Both the position numbers and the translations under genes were made by a program. A stretch of 34,810 bases of DNA from the NCBI GenBank assembly GCA_002779605.1, contig PEWE01000022.1:12861-47670 (forward strand), written 5' to 3'. This document shows, piece by piece, positions 32,810 through 34,810 of this stretch. Source of the DNA: Zetaproteobacteria bacterium CG06_land_8_20_14_3_00_59_53 (lineage in GTDB: Bacteria; Pseudomonadota; Zetaproteobacteria; Mariprofundales; Mariprofundaceae). Within the stretch, counting starts at the first letter, position 1. Each line of letters opens with the position of its first letter. Below the pieces are notes generated by a model. The model did not search any database. It worked only from the letters and a program-made list of their open reading frames with translations, and had not been told where the DNA came from.

Positions 32810-34639
32810 TCAAAGCCTGTGCGCCTCGAACCAGCTCGGTCCCGTACCGATATCGACGGTCAGCGGGACGTTCAGGCTGACTGCAGATTCCATCTCGGCG
32901 CGCATGATTCGTGCCACTGCGTCGGATTGCTCTGCGGGGCATTCGACGACCAGTTCGTCATGTACCTGCAGGATCATCCGGGCATCCGGGGCATCCGCCT
33001 TCAAGCGGGCATGCAGGCGGATCATCGCCACCTTGATGATATCGGCGGCGGAGCCCTGCAGCGGGGCGTTGATGGCGGTGCGTTCGGCATACTGCCGGCG
33101 CATGCCGTTCTTGTCGTTGATCTCCGGCAGCATCACGCGATGCCCGAGCAGGGTTTCGACATAGCCTTTAACACGCGCTGCTTCGAGCGTGGCATCCATG
33201 AAATCGCGCACCTTCGGGTACTGCGCGAAATAGCCGGCGATGAAGACCTGCGCCTCGCCGCGCTCCACGCCGAGCTGTTTGGCCAGGCCGAAGGCACTCA
33301 TACCGTACAGGATGCCGAAATTGACGATCTTCGCAGCGCGGCGCATGTCACCTGTCACATCCTTCAAGTCCACCTGATTGACCGCTGCGGCGGTCGCGGC
33401 ATGGATGTCCTCACCGTTGGCAAATGCCTGCTGCAGTGCGGCATCGCCGGAAAAGTGCGCCATCAGGCGCAACTCGATCTGCGAATAGTCGGCGGCGAGC
33501 AGGATGTTGCCGGACTCGGCGATGAATGCCTTGCGGATCTCCCGACCTTCCTGACTTCTGATCGGGATGTTCTGCAGATTCGGGTCGGTGGAGGATAAGC
33601 GCCCGGTAGTGGTCACCGCCTGATTGTAGGATGTGTGCACGCGGCCGGTCTGCGGATGGATCAGTTTCGGCAGGGAGTCGGTGTAGGTGGATTTCAGCTT
33701 GGCAAGCTGGCGGGCCTCAAGGATCAGGCGCGGTACCTCATGCTCATCGGCCAGCTTCTCAAGCTCTTCCTGCCCCGTGGCCCACTGGCCGGACTTGGTC
33801 TTTTTGCCGCCGGCGATGCCGAGCTTGTCGAACAGCAACTCTCCGAGCTGTTTCGGTGACTGGATGTTGAAGGCCTGGCCTGCCGCCGCGTGGATGCGCT
33901 GTTCGAGATCGGCGATGCTCTCGCCGAAACGTCTGGATAAAGCAGCCAGTTGACCGGCATCGATATGCGCTCCGTTCCACTCCATATCGGCCAGCACCAG
34001 CGAGAGCGGCAGTTCGATGTCGTCGTGCCGGCTCAGCCGCTTTCCCAGGCGGCCGGCAAGGCGGCCTGCAAGGCGCAGCGCGACCTCCGCATCCTCGGCG
34101 GCATAGGGCAGTGCCGCCGCCACGGGGACATGCGCGAAATTGATCTGCTTCGCACCCTTGCCGGCCACTTCTTCGTAAGCGATGCATGTATGGCCAAGAT
34201 ATTTCTCCGATACATTGTCCATCTTGGCCGATTGTCCGGGCTCGTCCACGTAGGCCAGCAGCATCGAATCAAAGCGCACGCCCTGCAACTCAATCCCTGC
34301 GCGGCGGAATACCTGCGTATCGTATTTCAGATTATGCCCGCACTTCGGGCGGGCGGGGTCTTCGAGAACGGGCTTGAGGGCAGCAAGTACATCCTCGCGC
34401 GGCAGCTGCTGCGGGGTTTCATCGAGCAGATCGCGGGCACGGTGCCCGACCGGAACGTAAAACCCTTCGCCGTTTTTCACGGCGAACGACAGGCCGACGA
34501 TCTCCGCATCGTGGCAGTTCAGTGAGGTGGTTTCCGTGTCCACAGCGATCAGTTCGGCCTTGTGCAGTGCGTCGAGCAATCCGGCCAATCCGGCCTCATT
34601 GTTCACGAGGATGTCGCTGCGTGGTCCTGCATCGGCCAT
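32810..34639 (-). CDS. polA: DNA polymerase I lacking the 5' nuclease domain (Klenow-like, probably truncated)
   Basis: From ATG 34639 the product has 609 residues and begins where the E. coli Klenow fragment begins. The 3'-5' exonuclease appears active: Asp34/Glu36 (VDTETTSL), Asp107 (NLKYD), Tyr179/Asp183 (YAAED). The polymerase has motif A (Asp384, DYSQIELR), motif B (RRAAKIVNFGILYG) and motif C (VHDE, 559-562). The N-terminal 5' nuclease is absent. The frame stays open upstream of the ATG through a Ser/Pro/Ala-rich linker-like stretch to a TAA at 34781-34783, and the ATG has only a poor ribosome site. I therefore suspect the gene is 5'-truncated, by an insertion or an assembly break at about 34740, rather than a natural Klenow-only protein. 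Confidence 0.85.
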   Translation of the reverse strand: MADAGPRSDILVNNEAGLAGLLDALHKAELIAVDTETTSLNCHDAEIVGLSFAVKNGEGFYVPVGHRARDLLDETPQQLPREDVLAALKPVLEDPARPKCGHNLKYDTQVFRRAGIELQGVRFDSMLLAYVDEPGQSAKMDNVSEKYLGHTCIAYEEVAGKGAKQINFAHVPVAAALPYAAEDAEVALRLAGRLAGRLGKRLSRHDDIELPLSLVLADMEWNGAHIDAGQLAALSRRFGESIADLEQRIHAAAGQAFNIQSPKQLGELLFDKLGIAGGKKTKSGQWATGQEELEKLADEHEVPRLILEARQLAKLKSTYTDSLPKLIHPQTGRVHTSYNQAVTTTGRLSSTDPNLQNIPIRSQEGREIRKAFIAESGNILLAADYSQIELRLMAHFSGDAALQQAFANGEDIHAATAAAVNQVDLKDVTGDMRRAAKIVNFGILYGMSAFGLAKQLGVERGEAQVFIAGYFAQYPKVRDFMDATLEAARVKGYVETLLGHRVMLPEINDKNGMRRQYAERTAINAPLQGSAADIIKVAMIRLHARLKADAPDARMILQVHDELVVECPAEQSDAVARIMRAEMESAVSLNVPLTVDIGTGPSWFEAHRL

Positions 34640-34740
34640 GACTTCGATCCCGACAGGGTGGGCTTCAACTGGGTCCGGTCGGGCGGCGGAATCGGCAGGG
34701 GAGGATGAGGTGCCGTTGCCCAGGTCGCCGACCTGAATCA

Positions 34741-34810
34741 GTGAGTTTACATTGGTAATTTTCTGTTTCTTCTTTTGTAATTAGCTGATTTTATTTATGT
34801 TTTATGTTAC
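34741..34810. other. AT-rich segment at window edge abutting polA linker
   Basis: These 70 bases contain 17 G or C (24%), against GC-rich coding DNA on the other side. The polA reading frame enters it without interruption and ends in a TAA at 34781-34783. No gene, promoter or complete inverted repeat can be recognised before the window ends. It may be foreign DNA or a contig end. Confidence 0.5.

Overview
The window looks like chromosomal DNA of a free-living marine Gram-negative proteobacterium. The gene content and order (pheA-hisC-tyrA-aroA-cmk-rpsA-ihfB-lapA-lapB-pyrF; ispG-hisS) are those of gamma-like Proteobacteria. Small c-type cytochromes, a hemerythrin sensor kinase and three cation exchangers would fit a microaerophile such as a Zetaproteobacterium (Mariprofundus type). 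That lineage is my inference; no rRNA or tRNA is present to test it. Coding DNA is GC-rich, except for the first ~600 bases and the last ~70 bases.

Region 1 (1-646, plus strand) holds a small lipoprotein of lower GC and a short non-coding stretch. Region 2 (647-19056, minus strand) is a nearly gap-free train of 19 genes. In transcription order these are a membrane class III nucleotide cyclase, a TPR lipoprotein, ispG, hisS, two DUF1538 membrane proteins, a PII-like protein, a CBS-pair protein, pheA, hisC, tyrA, aroA, cmk, rpsA, ihfB, lapA, lapB, pyrF and dgt. Most junctions overlap or abut (ATGA, GTGA, TTGA, TGATG, TAATG), so translational coupling is pervasive. The aromatic amino acid genes, cmk, rpsA and ihfB form the known supra-operon. 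The DUF1538 pair with PII and CBS genes looks like an inserted, nucleotide-gated ion-transport module.

Region 3 (19119-23693, minus strand) is a redox operon: cytochrome b561, an SHP-like monohaem cytochrome (DUF1924), a dihaem cytochrome c (DHC), a PepSY protein, an OmpR-type regulator and its sensor kinase. It is followed by a decayed outer-membrane protein gene and a strong terminator. A 40-bp promoter/operator block is shared by the front of this operon and the front of the decayed gene, which suggests the two-component system controls both.

Region 4 (23755-29497) carries a Rossmann-GGDEF fusion (minus), yhbY-bolA (plus), a CPA1 Na+/H+ antiporter and a Na+/Ca2+ exchanger family protein (minus), then sirB2-like, an unknown gene and a thioredoxin-like gene (plus) ending in a terminator. 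Region 5 (29495-34810, minus) carries an unknown exported protein, a hemerythrin-PAS-PAS hybrid histidine kinase, and a DNA polymerase I that corresponds to a Klenow fragment. The frame upstream of that polymerase runs into AT-rich DNA at the window edge. I saw no tRNA, rRNA, CRISPR array or complete insertion sequence.
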